Source of the DNA: G965276765 sp965276765
Lineage (GTDB): Bacteria; Actinomycetota; Acidimicrobiia; Acidimicrobiales; Palsa-688
Length of the DNA: 64,000 nt
NCBI GenBank assembly: GCA_965276765.1
Contig: OZ255627.1
Coordinates: forward strand, 3,224,001-3,288,000
Direction of reading: 5' to 3'
Part shown: one piece after another, positions 34,777-43,912 of the stretch
Layout: each line of letters opens with the position of its first letter
Numbering within the stretch: position 1 is the first letter of the stretch
The notes under the pieces: model-generated
The model's database searches: none
What the model was told of the DNA's origin: nothing
What the model saw: the letters and a program-made list of their open reading frames with translations, nothing else
Translations under genes and position numbers: made by a program

Positions 34777-35640
34777 GTGAAAGTGACCCGGAACTATGTG
34801 CTGACCCTCTCGTGCCCCGATGTTCCCGGCATCGTCTTCGCCGTGGCCAAGTTTCTCGTCGAGCATGGTTGCAACATCGTCCAGAGCCAGCAGTTCGACG
34901 ACCAGGATGTCGGTACGTTTTTCATGCGCGTGCAGTTCGGACCTTGCGCCGGCGTGGACGTGGATGCCGACGAGCTGCGCGTCGACTTCGACGCCGTCGC
35001 CGCCCCCTTTGACATGGCCTGGAGGCTGCTCGCGGCCGACGAGAAACAGCGCGTGCTCATCATGGTGAGCTGCCTCGGGCACTGCCTGAACGACCTGTTG
35101 TTTCGAGCGGCCAATGGTGGTCTGAACGTCGAGATCCCGGCCGTCGTCTCCAACCAACCCGACCTGCACGTGCTGGCCGATAACTACGGCATCGCCTTCC
35201 ATCACGTGCCGGTCACGGCCGAGACCAGGCTGGAGGCCGAGGCCAAGCTTGTCGAGCTGATCGACGATCTCGACATCGACCTGGTGGTGCTCGCCCGGTA
35301 CATGCAGGTCCTCTCGTCGGGCCTGTGTAAGCGTCTCGAGGGGCGGGCGATCAACATCCACCACTCGATCCTGCCGAGCTTCAAGGGCGCCAGGCCCTAT
35401 CACCAGGCCCACGATCGCGGTGTCAAGCTCGTCGGTGCCACCGCCCACTACGTGACCGAAGACCTCGATGATGGCCCGATCATCGAGCAGGAGATTGCCA
35501 GGGTAGACCACTCGATGACGGCGGAAGAGGTGACCGCAAGGGGCAGGGACACCGAGTGCCAGGCCCTGGCTCGCGCCGTGCGCTGGCATACGGAGAACCG
35601 AGTGTTGCTCAACGGCCGGCGGACGGTGGTGCTCCATTGA
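34777..35640 (+). CDS. purU: Formyltetrahydrofolate deformylase
   Basis: The product has 287 residues. An N-terminal ACT domain (YVLTLSCPDVPGIVFAVAKFLVEHGCNI) is followed by the formyltransferase-like hydrolase domain with INIHHSILPSFKGARPYHQA and GATAHYVTEDLDDGPII; the catalytic Asn, His and Asp are present. It releases formate from 10-formyl-THF, balancing one-carbon pools and feeding PurT-type purine synthesis. The start is GTG 34777. Confidence 0.94.
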   Translation: MKVTRNYVLTLSCPDVPGIVFAVAKFLVEHGCNIVQSQQFDDQDVGTFFMRVQFGPCAGVDVDADELRVDFDAVAAPFDMAWRLLAADEKQRVLIMVSCLGHCLNDLLFRAANGGLNVEIPAVVSNQPDLHVLADNYGIAFHHVPVTAETRLEAEAKLVELIDDLDIDLVVLARYMQVLSSGLCKRLEGRAINIHHSILPSFKGARPYHQAHDRGVKLVGATAHYVTEDLDDGPIIEQEIARVDHSMTAEEVTARGRDTECQALARAVRWHTENRVLLNGRRTVVLH

Positions 35641-35689
35641 GCTGACGGAGGGCGGGGTCGTCCGCCGGCTGGCTCCGCAGGCGTGGCCG

Positions 35690-36511
35690 GTGCTCTGGGT
35701 CGCGGTGATGGTGGGAGCGGCTGGGCTTGTCGGCGAGCGGGCCGTGATCTTCCCCGAGGGCGCCGCCCTCGCCTTCGGCATCGGGACGCTTGCGCTGCCG
35801 GCATGGACGGCGTCGGCCTGGCGGGTCGTCGTCCTCATCATGTCGTTGTCGATAGGCGCGTGGCTGCGGCGGCGGCCGACCCGGCCGAGCCGGCCGACCC
35901 GGCCGGCGCCGGCCGGTCCAACCCGACCGAGCGGGCGTCTCCCGTGGGCGGCCGTGCTCGCCGGCGGAGGGGTCGTCGCCTCGTGGATCGCCATCGGCGG
36001 CGGCCTGGCGGGGCTGGCGGCGCCGGCCTTCGCCCCGCCGATGTTCGTGTCGGTCATCGAGTGGATCGGGCGTCCCTCCCCGACGATTCGCAGCGGGCTT
36101 GTGCGCTGGTTGGAGCTCGTGGTGGCCGCCGGACTCGGGGTGGCCGCTGTCCACCTGATTCCTTCCGCCTGGCTCGGGGCGACCGTGGCCGTGGCGCTCA
36201 CCCTTGTCCTTTTGGCCGTGCTCCATGAGGTCAACCCGCCCGCTCTGGCCGTAGCGGTCATTCCCCAGCTGGCCCGCGGGCTACCGGCCGGCCGATTCAT
36301 GCTCGCCGTGGCTGCCGGAGCGTCGGCCCTCTACCTCCTGGCATGGATCGTGCGACACGCGCTGGACGCCGGTGCGCTCAGGCCAACCCGGGCGGACGGC
36401 GCCCCAGGCGCCGCCGCGTGGTCACCGCTCGGTCGGCGACGGGCGCGAAGGGCGGGACAGCCCACCAGGGGGTCATCGTCACGAGGCTCGGAGGCGAGCG
36501 ACCCTCGATGA
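35690..36511 (+). CDS. HPP-like integral membrane protein
   Basis: The product has up to 273 residues and about six hydrophobic segments in two halves separated by a repetitive Arg/Pro/Thr linker (RRRPTRPSRPTRPAPAGPTRPSG) near 60-80. HEVNPPALAVAVIPQLARG near 185 resembles the signature of HPP family proteins, some of which transport nitrite. The start is uncertain: GTG 35690 is the first usual start after purU. The last 134 nt overlap the convergent VirD4-type gene, so the Arg-rich tail after about 230 may be incidental. Confidence 0.5.
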   Translation: MLWVAVMVGAAGLVGERAVIFPEGAALAFGIGTLALPAWTASAWRVVVLIMSLSIGAWLRRRPTRPSRPTRPAPAGPTRPSGRLPWAAVLAGGGVVASWIAIGGGLAGLAAPAFAPPMFVSVIEWIGRPSPTIRSGLVRWLELVVAAGLGVAAVHLIPSAWLGATVAVALTLVLLAVLHEVNPPALAVAVIPQLARGLPAGRFMLAVAAGASALYLLAWIVRHALDAGALRPTRADGAPGAAAWSPLGRRRARRAGQPTRGSSSRGSEASDPR

Positions 36512-37754
36512 CGAGGCTGGAGCCCGCCGGCAGCTGGTTGACGGCGTCGACGGGCAGGCGCCGCTGGCGGTGCGTCGACCACGTCGTCGTCGGCCCCTGC
36601 CGCCTTCTCGACCATCGCGGGCCGCGACTCACGGAGCGGGAAGGGACGTCGACCTCGCCGCCGAGGCGCGAGACGAGCTCGAGGGTCGACAGGTCGGCGA
36701 CGCCCGGGAGGATCACCTTGGCGCCGAAGAGCGAGAGGAAGCCATCGGCGGCCCGCCCCCAACGTTGACGGGCCTGCGAGAGGTCCTGGACGCAGGCCAT
36801 GACTGCGAGGCCCTGACCGCCTCCTTCCGAGACGATCGCGGCCAGGTCGGGGAGGGGAGCGATGTTGGCGACCTCGTCGAGAGCGAGCACGACACCCGAC
36901 CCGCCGGCACCGGCCGCCGCCCGGGCGTAGGTGCCGGCCCTCACCTGCTCGATGAAAGCCACGACGAGCGGCGCCACGAGCTGCTGGTGGCGGGCCGGGG
37001 CGCAGATGTAGACGGTGTCGACCGTTGACGCCAGCCCGGTCGGCTCGAAGTTGGGATCGACTCCCGCCGCGAGGGCCGCATCAGAGCGGTAGGCGGCGAG
37101 CACCCCGGCGGCCGTCGACCAGATGCCCGACTGTTCGCGGCCGTCGGTGGCGGCGATGCCGACGAGGACATCGGCGCCCGTCCTTGCTTCTGCGCCGGCC
37201 AGAACGGCCCGCGCCCCTTCGATCTCGTTGCGCAGCACCCAGCCGACGACGGCGCGCATGTCGTCTCCGGCCAAGGCGGCGGCGTGGAGGAGGGGAGCGA
37301 GGAGGGCCTCCGCTCGCTCGCTCCAATGCCCCGCCTCCCCCCATTGGCCGCCCGGTCGGGCCGCTCCAACGAGAGCCCTGGAGGTGACGAGCGCTTCGTC
37401 CCAGGTCCGTGCGGCAACCACCGGTGACCAGCGGATGGCGGTGACCCCCGGCGGGGCCTGGACGGTCCCGGTGGGGTCGAACAGCCAGCAGCGGCCCAGG
37501 CCGCTCCGAGCGGGAAGGGTGGCAGCGAGGACGTCGGGCTTGGTGGAGGTGGAGATCACGGCGCCGGGCGCGGCGAGGACGTTGGGTACGACGAGCCCCG
37601 TCGTCTTGCCCGAGCGGGGCGGCCCAATGACGAGCAGGGCCTGCTGGGGTGCGGCGAACGCCGGCCCTCCCACCCCGCCGCCGAGATACAGCCGGCCCCC
37701 CTGGGCGCGAAGCGACGCCCGTAGGTCATCAAGTCGGGCGTCGACGGCCGGCAC
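36378..37754 (-). CDS. Orphan VirD4/TraG-type ATPase (type IV coupling protein family)
   Basis: The product has 458 residues. Walker A is GPPRSGKTTGLVVPN near 43, Walker B LALDEVANI near 297, and PLPDLAAIVSEGGGQGLAVMACVQDLSQARQRWG is the TraG/TraM-recognition-like segment. It lacks the N-terminal membrane helices of classical coupling proteins. No relaxase or other T4SS gene is in the window. GTG 37754 has GGAGG 5-6 nt upstream. It may be a stand-alone DNA-pumping ATPase or a remnant of an integrated conjugative element. Confidence 0.8.
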   Translation of the reverse strand: MPAVDARLDDLRASLRAQGGRLYLGGGVGGPAFAAPQQALLVIGPPRSGKTTGLVVPNVLAAPGAVISTSTKPDVLAATLPARSGLGRCWLFDPTGTVQAPPGVTAIRWSPVVAARTWDEALVTSRALVGAARPGGQWGEAGHWSERAEALLAPLLHAAALAGDDMRAVVGWVLRNEIEGARAVLAGAEARTGADVLVGIAATDGREQSGIWSTAAGVLAAYRSDAALAAGVDPNFEPTGLASTVDTVYICAPARHQQLVAPLVVAFIEQVRAGTYARAAAGAGGSGVVLALDEVANIAPLPDLAAIVSEGGGQGLAVMACVQDLSQARQRWGRAADGFLSLFGAKVILPGVADLSTLELVSRLGGEVDVPSRSVSRGPRWSRRRQGPTTTWSTHRQRRLPVDAVNQLPAGSSLVIEGRSPPSLVTMTPWWAVPPFAPVADRAVTTRRRLGRRPPGLA

Positions 37755-37803
37755 GCGCGCCTCCAGGGAGCTCGGGCGGATGGCGGGGGAAGCCTGAGGA
37801 AGG

Positions 37804-38667
37804 TTACCCGGGCGTCGTTTCCAGCCGCGGCTCGGTGACCCACGAACGGGACAGCCTCATCGTCCCCCACCAGATGAGGCCGGCGCCGACGATCGCACCG
37901 GCGAGCAGGGGCCCGACGTTGACCCGCTCGTGGAAGAGGATCACCCCCCAGGTGATCGAGACCACCGGATTGGAGAGGGTGATCCCCGGTTGGGCGGCGA
38001 CGAGGGTGCCGGCCTGGAGGGCATTTTGCAGCAGGTACATAGCCAGGGCTCCCGTCGCCACCATGGCGTAGGTCTGCCAGGTGGTGAAGATGGCGGCAAA
38101 ATTTCGGGCGAAGACCTCGCTCATCGCCGTCATCAGCGCCGCCGTGAGTCCGAAGGCCGCTCCGGTGGCGGCGCCGAAGTACGCAGCCCGGCCCTGGCCC
38201 CTGTGGCGGCGACCGCGGCCCACCAGGCCGGCGATGACGGCCACCGACACGGCGATGCCGAGGACCCACTCGATGCCGGTCACCTGGGCGGCCGAACCTC
38301 CTCTCGGCGAGAGCGAGACGATCAGCAGGGCGAGACCCCCGGTCATCGCCGCGCCGGCTACCCAGTCCCGCCCTCGGATGCGGCGGTGAAAGACGATGGC
38401 TCCGAGCGCGAGCGTGAACGGGAGCTCGAGGACGAGGATCGGCTCGATGACGGCGAGGGGGCTCCTGCTCAAGGCGCCGGCCTGGCAGACGAAGCCCACG
38501 ATGACGCTCAGGATGCCGGCGAACCACACCGGACGATGCAGCAGGTCCAAGATGAGGCGCAGGTGAAGGGAGACCTCGTCGGGCTCGTCGCGATCAGCCT
38601 TGCGTTGCAGGACCGACGAGCTGGCGTTGGCCGCTGCGGCGAGGACCGCGAGCAGGTACGAGATCAC
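37804..38667 (-). CDS. DMT superfamily (EamA-like) transporter
   Basis: The product has 287 residues and about ten transmembrane helices in two EamA-type repeats: YLLAVLAAAANASSSVLQRKADRD opens the first and AAYFGAATGAAFGLTAALM the second, ending VSITWGVILFHERVNVGPLLAGAIVGAGLIWWG. The metabolite moved is unknown. GTG 38667 has GAGG upstream and starts at the first helix; the frame is open further upstream but polar. Confidence 0.83.
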   Translation of the reverse strand: MISYLLAVLAAAANASSSVLQRKADRDEPDEVSLHLRLILDLLHRPVWFAGILSVIVGFVCQAGALSRSPLAVIEPILVLELPFTLALGAIVFHRRIRGRDWVAGAAMTGGLALLIVSLSPRGGSAAQVTGIEWVLGIAVSVAVIAGLVGRGRRHRGQGRAAYFGAATGAAFGLTAALMTAMSEVFARNFAAIFTTWQTYAMVATGALAMYLLQNALQAGTLVAAQPGITLSNPVVSITWGVILFHERVNVGPLLAGAIVGAGLIWWGTMRLSRSWVTEPRLETTPG

Positions 38668-38725
38668 GCCCCTCAGCCTGCCCGGGGTCTGATGTCGACC
38701 GTCCGGTTGGGTAGGTCGGGTTCGC

Positions 38726-40168
38726 TCAGGAGCCCGCCACCGCACGGCGGGTACGCCGGCTCAAGAAGCGGACGAACTCGCCACCCTCGCGCAGCCGGCG
38801 AGCCGTCATGTCGGGCTGGCGGACCAGCTCGGCCGACATCTCCGCCAGCTTCCCCGCCCGGAAGTAGAAGCGTCGGTAGAACGCGTCCACGGAGTCCAGC
38901 ATCTCGGTGTGGTTGAGGTGCGGGTACGACAAAGTGGCCAGTTGGGTGCCGTCGTCGCTCACGAGGGCGGTGCCTTCGTCGTCGGGCAGCCAGTCGTTCT
39001 CCTTGGCCTGCCGGTACAGCTCCGTTCCCGGGTAGGGAGCGGCCACCGAGACCTGCAGGGTGTGGGGATTCACCTCCCGAGCGAAGCGGATCGTCTCTTG
39101 GATGGTCTCCTTGGTCTCTCCCGGCAGCCCGAGGATGAACGTGCCGTGGACAGTGATGCCGAGGTCCCTGCAGTCCTTGGCGAAGCGGCGCGACCGGTCG
39201 ACCTTCAAGCCCTTCTTCACGTTGTTGAGCACCTGCTGGTTGCCCGACTCGTAGCCGACGAGCAGAAGGCGCAGCCCGTTGTCTCGCAGGACCTGCAGGG
39301 TCTCGCGGGGGACGTTGGCCTTGGCGTTGCACGACCAGGTGAGGCCGAGGCGGCCGAGCCCCTTGGCGATCTCCTCGGCCCTCTCCCGGTCGTCGGTGAA
39401 CGTGTCGTCGTCGAAGAAGAGCTCCTTGACCTGAGGGAACTCCTCGGCCACGAGGGCGGCCTCCTCCAATACGTGGCCGACGCTCCGGGTCCGGTACCGG
39501 TGCCCCCCAACGGTCTGGGGCCAGAGACAAAACGTGCACCTCGAGCGGCACCCCCGCCCCGTGTACAGGGAGAGATAGGGATGCTTGAGGTAGCCGATGT
39601 AGTAGTCCTCGGGTCGAAGGTCACGCTTGTAGACCGGCGTCACGAACGGCAGGCGGTCCATGTCCTCGAGGATCTCCCGGTCGGCGTTGTGCACGACCCT
39701 GCCGTCGCCGTCGCGGTAGCTGAGCCCGTCGACGGATGCCAGCGGCCGGCCCTCGGCCACCTCGGCGATGGTGAAGTCGAACTCCTCCCTTGCGACGAAG
39801 TCGATGGCCTCGGATGCCAGCAGCGAGGGCTCGGGCTCCACGGCCACCTTGGGTCCGACGAAGCCGACGACAAGCGATGGGTTCTCCGCCTTGAGGGCCT
39901 CGGCCGCGGCGACGTCCCCTGCGAAGGTGGGCGAGCTGGTGTGCAACACGGCCAGGTCGTGGCGGCGGCCCTGAGGGAGGATGTCGGCGAGGGTGAGCCC
40001 GGCGGGAGCCGCGTCGATCAAAAGGCTGTCGGGCACGAGGGCGGCGGGCTGGGCCAGCCAGGTCGGGTACCAGTACGAGCGGATCTCCCGCTTGGCCTGG
40101 TAGCGAGCGCCGGCGCCGCCATCGAAGCCATCGAAGGAAGGTGGGTTGAGAAAGAGCGTGCGCATCAT
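38726..40168 (-). CDS. hpnJ: HpnJ-like radical SAM protein
   Basis: The product has 480 residues. A cobalamin-binding-like N-terminal domain (RTLFLNPPSFDGFDGGAGARY, SYWYPTWLAQPAALV) precedes a radical SAM core with GCRSRCTFCLWPQT (Cys-x3-Cys-x2-Cys) near 210. These blocks match HpnJ, which converts the ribose-derived side chain of bacteriohopanetetrol to a cyclitol ether. No other hopanoid gene is in the window, so the substrate may be another glycosylated lipid. It is the last gene of an apparent SDR-glycosyltransferase-hpnJ run; AAAGGAG lies upstream. Confidence 0.8.
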   Translation of the reverse strand: MMRTLFLNPPSFDGFDGGAGARYQAKREIRSYWYPTWLAQPAALVPDSLLIDAAPAGLTLADILPQGRRHDLAVLHTSSPTFAGDVAAAEALKAENPSLVVGFVGPKVAVEPEPSLLASEAIDFVAREEFDFTIAEVAEGRPLASVDGLSYRDGDGRVVHNADREILEDMDRLPFVTPVYKRDLRPEDYYIGYLKHPYLSLYTGRGCRSRCTFCLWPQTVGGHRYRTRSVGHVLEEAALVAEEFPQVKELFFDDDTFTDDRERAEEIAKGLGRLGLTWSCNAKANVPRETLQVLRDNGLRLLLVGYESGNQQVLNNVKKGLKVDRSRRFAKDCRDLGITVHGTFILGLPGETKETIQETIRFAREVNPHTLQVSVAAPYPGTELYRQAKENDWLPDDEGTALVSDDGTQLATLSYPHLNHTEMLDSVDAFYRRFYFRAGKLAEMSAELVRQPDMTARRLREGGEFVRFLSRRTRRAVAGS

Positions 40169-40187
40169 GCGGGCTCGACTCCTTTCG

Positions 40188-40238
40188 CTACGGGTGCTGT
40201 GTCACTACGGGTGCTGTGTCACTACGGGTCCTGTGATC
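40188..40238. repeat. 17-bp tandem repeat at glycosyltransferase/hpnJ junction
   Basis: Units CTACGGGTGCTGTGTCA at 40188-40204 and 40205-40221 are identical, and 40222-40238 is a diverged third. On the coding (minus) strand each CTA is a potential TAG, and the glycosyltransferase stop lies in this array. Copy-number change would alter its C-terminus and the spacing to hpnJ. Confidence 0.9.
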
Positions 40239-41362
40239 AAGCTCGTCTCGTCGGGCCTGGGGCGCAACTCCACGCCGATCCGTTCGAGGGCGGCGACGAA
40301 GCTCGGTTCCCAGCGGGGGGCCGGGCCGGGCGCGCGCAATGGGCTTGCCCCTTCGTCGATGAGGGCCAGGGCGCTCGCGGCCACGCCGGCGGGAGAAGGC
40401 CCGCAGACCTGCGCCCCGCCCGTCTCGAGCTCGTGGAGAAGGTTGTCGCGGCCGTGGCCCGGCATCACGTCGAGAAGGAGAAGGGGGCGTCCCACGACGC
40501 GAGCCTCGCTGCAGGTCGTGGAGCCCGGCAGCGCCACGACGAGGTCGGATGCGGCCATCAGGTCGGGTACCCGGTTGGTGAAGCCGAACGGCGTCACCCG
40601 CGAGCAGGTCTGGGCCAGGCTCCGCAGGCGACGCTCGACGGCGGCGTGGTGACCGGCCACGGCCAGCACGTGGACGCCGGCGTCGGCCAGGGTGGCGACG
40701 CTGTCTACCAGGGGGCCGAAACCCCAGCCGCTGTCGATGAGGAGCACACAGGGCTCGTCGGTCGGTAGCCCCAAAGCGGCCCGTGCTTCTTCCTTGGTCG
40801 GGGCGGCATAGAATTCGTCGCGCACCGGCGGCGCCACGACCGAGACCTTCGCCCTCGGCAGGAACCGCCGGACATGCGCAGCTGCCGCCGGTGAGGTGAC
40901 GAGGAACAGGTCCGTGCCGTCGCGTACCCACAGCCGGTGCACGGCCACGTCGGGGCAGAGCACCACCGTCCGCCGCCGCGGGGCCTCGGCCTTGAGTCGG
41001 GCCGCCGCCGAAGCGCCCGTGGCGAACACGCTGAGCACGAGGTCGGCCGGCTCATCCTCCAGCTCGGTCCGCAGAGCCGGCACGAGCCGGGCGGCGGCCG
41101 CATCGTCCATGCGCTCGGCCAGCCGACTGCCGGTGCGCAGGTGGGCGAAGTGCAGCCCGTCGTAGATGCCGGGGACGGCGACCAGCCGGCCGAAGAGGCG
41201 CTCACCGGCCCGACCGCTGGCGTGACCCAAGAGCGCCATGCTGTTCAAGCTTCGGGTGCGCCAGCCGGACCGTTCGAACAGATCACCGCAGGCCCGGCTC
41301 AGCATCTCGTGGCCCTGTCCGATGGAGCCTGAGAGCACGACGGCCTCGGGGATCGATGCCAC
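40205..41362 (-). CDS. MGDG synthase/MurG-like lipid glycosyltransferase
   Basis: The product has 385 residues of the GT-B type: SGSIGQGHEMLSRACGDLF at the N-terminus and LMAASDLVVALPGSTTCSEARVVGRPLLLLDVMPGHGRDN as the nucleotide-sugar site. The family transfers sugars to diacylglycerol or other lipid acceptors. Usual bacterial MGDG synthases have an EAxA/GGxT region; here it is GSTTCSEA. Start GTG 41362 is 4 nt after the SDR stop. Its stop TAG lies inside a tandem repeat. Confidence 0.8.
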   Translation of the reverse strand: MASIPEAVVLSGSIGQGHEMLSRACGDLFERSGWRTRSLNSMALLGHASGRAGERLFGRLVAVPGIYDGLHFAHLRTGSRLAERMDDAAAARLVPALRTELEDEPADLVLSVFATGASAAARLKAEAPRRRTVVLCPDVAVHRLWVRDGTDLFLVTSPAAAAHVRRFLPRAKVSVVAPPVRDEFYAAPTKEEARAALGLPTDEPCVLLIDSGWGFGPLVDSVATLADAGVHVLAVAGHHAAVERRLRSLAQTCSRVTPFGFTNRVPDLMAASDLVVALPGSTTCSEARVVGRPLLLLDVMPGHGRDNLLHELETGGAQVCGPSPAGVAASALALIDEGASPLRAPGPAPRWEPSFVAALERIGVELRPRPDETSLITGPVVTQHP

Positions 41363-41366
41363 CTAT

Positions 41367-42143
41367 CTATCCGAAGTGGGCGGCCAGCGTCCGGTACAGG
41401 CCGGGGAAGCTGAGCTTCACCCGTACCGGGAGCGACAGCCACCTGGGCACCACGACATCATGGTGTCCGTATTCGACGGCGTCGGCGATGGCGTAGCTGA
41501 CCGTCTGGGGCTGCATCGGTCGCGGGTGCCGGCGCTGGTAGGGCGAGCGGCGTCGTTCGAAGTAGGCCGTCTCGACGACGCCGGGCGACACCAGCGTGAC
41601 CCCGATACCGGCCGCTTCGAGCTCGGTCCTGAGCGCGTCGGCGAACTGACCGACGCCCGCCTTGGTCGCCGAATACCACGCCTCGCCCGGGACTCCCACG
41701 AGGCCGGCGATCGACCCGACGAAGACCAGCTGACCGATGCCGGGCTGCAGGTAGGGGAGCGCGGCGCTGGCCAGGTGGGCGCCCGCCCGCAGGTTGAGGT
41801 CGAGCAACGAATCGATCTCCGAATCGCTCATCGTGGCAAACGGTCCCGACCATCCTGCGCCGGCGTTGGAGACGACGAGGTCGAGCCCACCGAAGGCCTC
41901 GACCGCCACCTCGACGGTGCGCCGGGCGCAGCCCGGCTCGCGCAGATCGCCCGGAATGGCGATCCCCTCCGTGTCGGTCGCGACCCGTTCGAGCGCATCC
42001 ACATCGCGCCCGGCGACGGCGACCCGGGCGCCGCGAGCCGCGAGCTCATGCGCCGTCGCGGCGCCGATGCCACTCGAGCCGCCCGTGATGAGGGTTCTTC
42101 GACCGGCCAGACCCCTTCTCTCTGGGCCGGCCTGAGAGGTCAT
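41367..42143 (-). CDS. Short-chain dehydrogenase/reductase
   Basis: The product has 258 residues. The NAD(P)-binding TLITGGSSGIGAATAHEL lies near 14-30, NAG in VVSNAGAGWSGP, and the catalytic Ser and Tyr-x3-Lys in VFVGSIAGLVG and AWYSATKAGVG. It probably oxidises or reduces a lipid or sugar in the same run as the glycosyltransferase and HpnJ-like protein. ATG 42143 is chosen by homology; the frame upstream to 42245 is polar. Confidence 0.87.
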   Translation of the reverse strand: MTSQAGPERRGLAGRRTLITGGSSGIGAATAHELAARGARVAVAGRDVDALERVATDTEGIAIPGDLREPGCARRTVEVAVEAFGGLDLVVSNAGAGWSGPFATMSDSEIDSLLDLNLRAGAHLASAALPYLQPGIGQLVFVGSIAGLVGVPGEAWYSATKAGVGQFADALRTELEAAGIGVTLVSPGVVETAYFERRRSPYQRRHPRPMQPQTVSYAIADAVEYGHHDVVVPRWLSLPVRVKLSFPGLYRTLAAHFG

Positions 42144-42283
42144 AGGTCGCCGGGGCGAGTCGAGCACCGGCGCTGCGGTCGGAGGGCGCCGGGGCCGAGC
42201 ACACGCCGTCGGACCACCGGGGTCGGCGACGCGTCTCGTGGTCACGTCTTACGCCGTTCCCTGAGTGCGGTCAAACCAAACGT

Positions 42284-43900
42284 TCACGAGAACAGCAGCC
42301 GCTCGGCCAGGGCCACCGGAAGACCGGGGTTGGCGGCCATGGCGTCGTGGAAGGCGTGAAGGTCACCGCGGCCCTCGGCCATCCAGCGGGCCCTGACCTG
42401 TTCGATCTCGACCGAGCCGGTCAGATACGAAGCGGCCTGCGTGGGCCATGCGCAGTAACGGCGCACCTCGGCCCTTGCGACTGCCTCGGTCATCACGACC
42501 TTGTCCATCAGGAACCCGACGGCGTCGTCGAAGGTCATGTCTCCGGCTTGGAGGGCCGTGTCGACGACGATGCGGGCGGCACGAAAGAGCCGCGCCCCCA
42601 GGTGGGAGAGCACAGCCCTCGGATCAGTGAAGAAGCCCTCCTCGTGCATCATCCGTTCGGCATAGAGCGCCCATCCCTCGACGAAATAGGACGTCCGCAG
42701 GACCTTGCGGACCGGCCGGGGCGTAGCCGCCGACCAGGTCAGGTGCCAGTGGTGGCCCGGGTAGGCCTCGTGGACCGCGGTGGTGGGGATGGCGTGCCAT
42801 CCGTTGCTCGCCAGGCGCTGGTCGATGCCGGCCTGGCTCTCGCCATCGGGCGGGTATGGCACGAAGAAATGCCCGACGCGTTGGGAGGAGAACGGCGGCG
42901 GGGCCCCGTAGGAGGCGACGGCGAGTACCGGGCGCTGGAACACCGGCGACGGCTCGACCACGCACCGCTCGCCCTCGGGGAGCGTCACAAGCGAGCGCTC
43001 GACCAGAAACGCTCTGGCCTCGAGGCACGCTCGCTCGTAGCCGGCCCGCATCTCGTCGGGCGTGGCCGGATGATCGGCGTCGAGGGCGGCGAGGACCTCG
43101 GGCCAGCCGCTAGCGGTGGGGTCGATCTCGGCGGCGACCGCCGTCATCTCATCCGAAAGCTGGTCGTAGAGCGCCTGCCCGGTGGCGTGCAGCTCGCCGG
43201 CGTCGACGCCGAGCAGCTCGCGTTCGCGCAGGAGGGCGCTGTAGGTGGTCTCGCCGATGGCCCAGTCACCCCGAGCCCTGGTCTCCAATCCTTCGAGGAA
43301 CACGGAGAAATCCTCGACCGCAGTGGCTGCGGACCTGCCGGCAGAAGCCAGCAGGTCGCGCAGGGCGTCGTCGGCGACCTCGGTGGGGAGCAGATCGGTC
43401 AAATAGGTCAGGCCGGCGCGAGCACCACCGAGGGCTCTCGAAGCCAGCAGGGCGGGCACCACGTCGGCGTCGAGGTTGGCCCTGGCGTCGGCGAGCACGT
43501 CGGGCACCTGGTGGAGGCGGGCGACCGATGCGGCCACCAGCTCCTCCTCGGGGCGCAGGCGGTGCAACCACAGGTTGAACACCCCACCGAAGCACGGTTC
43601 GGTGTAGATCGAGGGGTCACGCCGCCAGGCCTGCCAGTCATGCGTGATCGACCGGCCCGCCAGCGTGGCGAGCACGAGAGTCAGGTCGACCTGCTCGTCC
43701 ACCTGCAGGTCCCCGATCGGAAGGGCCGCGATCCTGCCCGCCCAGTGCTTGTCCTTGTCCGGTTCGGACTCCCAGCGCGCCGCGCTGTAGTCGCCGATAC
43801 GGTCGTCGAAACCTTCGACGCCGAGGGCGCTCGCCCGCGTCGGGTTCCGCTCGAAGTCCGACGCCATCCACTCACTCAGCAACCCCTCGACATCTGCCAT
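42284..43900 (-). CDS. DUF885 family zinc peptidase-like protein
   Basis: The product has 538 residues. The metal motif HEAYPGHHWH (HExxH type) lies near 380, with the downstream Glu in FVEGWALYAERMM. N-terminal residues are helical, as in DUF885 proteins, which resemble M3/M32 metallopeptidases and have no settled function. ATG 43900 lies 7 nt after TAGGCT. Only 12 bp separate it from the divergent dehydratase gene, so each promoter lies inside the other gene's region. Confidence 0.87.
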   Translation of the reverse strand: MADVEGLLSEWMASDFERNPTRASALGVEGFDDRIGDYSAARWESEPDKDKHWAGRIAALPIGDLQVDEQVDLTLVLATLAGRSITHDWQAWRRDPSIYTEPCFGGVFNLWLHRLRPEEELVAASVARLHQVPDVLADARANLDADVVPALLASRALGGARAGLTYLTDLLPTEVADDALRDLLASAGRSAATAVEDFSVFLEGLETRARGDWAIGETTYSALLRERELLGVDAGELHATGQALYDQLSDEMTAVAAEIDPTASGWPEVLAALDADHPATPDEMRAGYERACLEARAFLVERSLVTLPEGERCVVEPSPVFQRPVLAVASYGAPPPFSSQRVGHFFVPYPPDGESQAGIDQRLASNGWHAIPTTAVHEAYPGHHWHLTWSAATPRPVRKVLRTSYFVEGWALYAERMMHEEGFFTDPRAVLSHLGARLFRAARIVVDTALQAGDMTFDDAVGFLMDKVVMTEAVARAEVRRYCAWPTQAASYLTGSVEIEQVRARWMAEGRGDLHAFHDAMAANPGLPVALAERLLFS

Positions 43901-43912
43901 GCTTGGCAGCCT

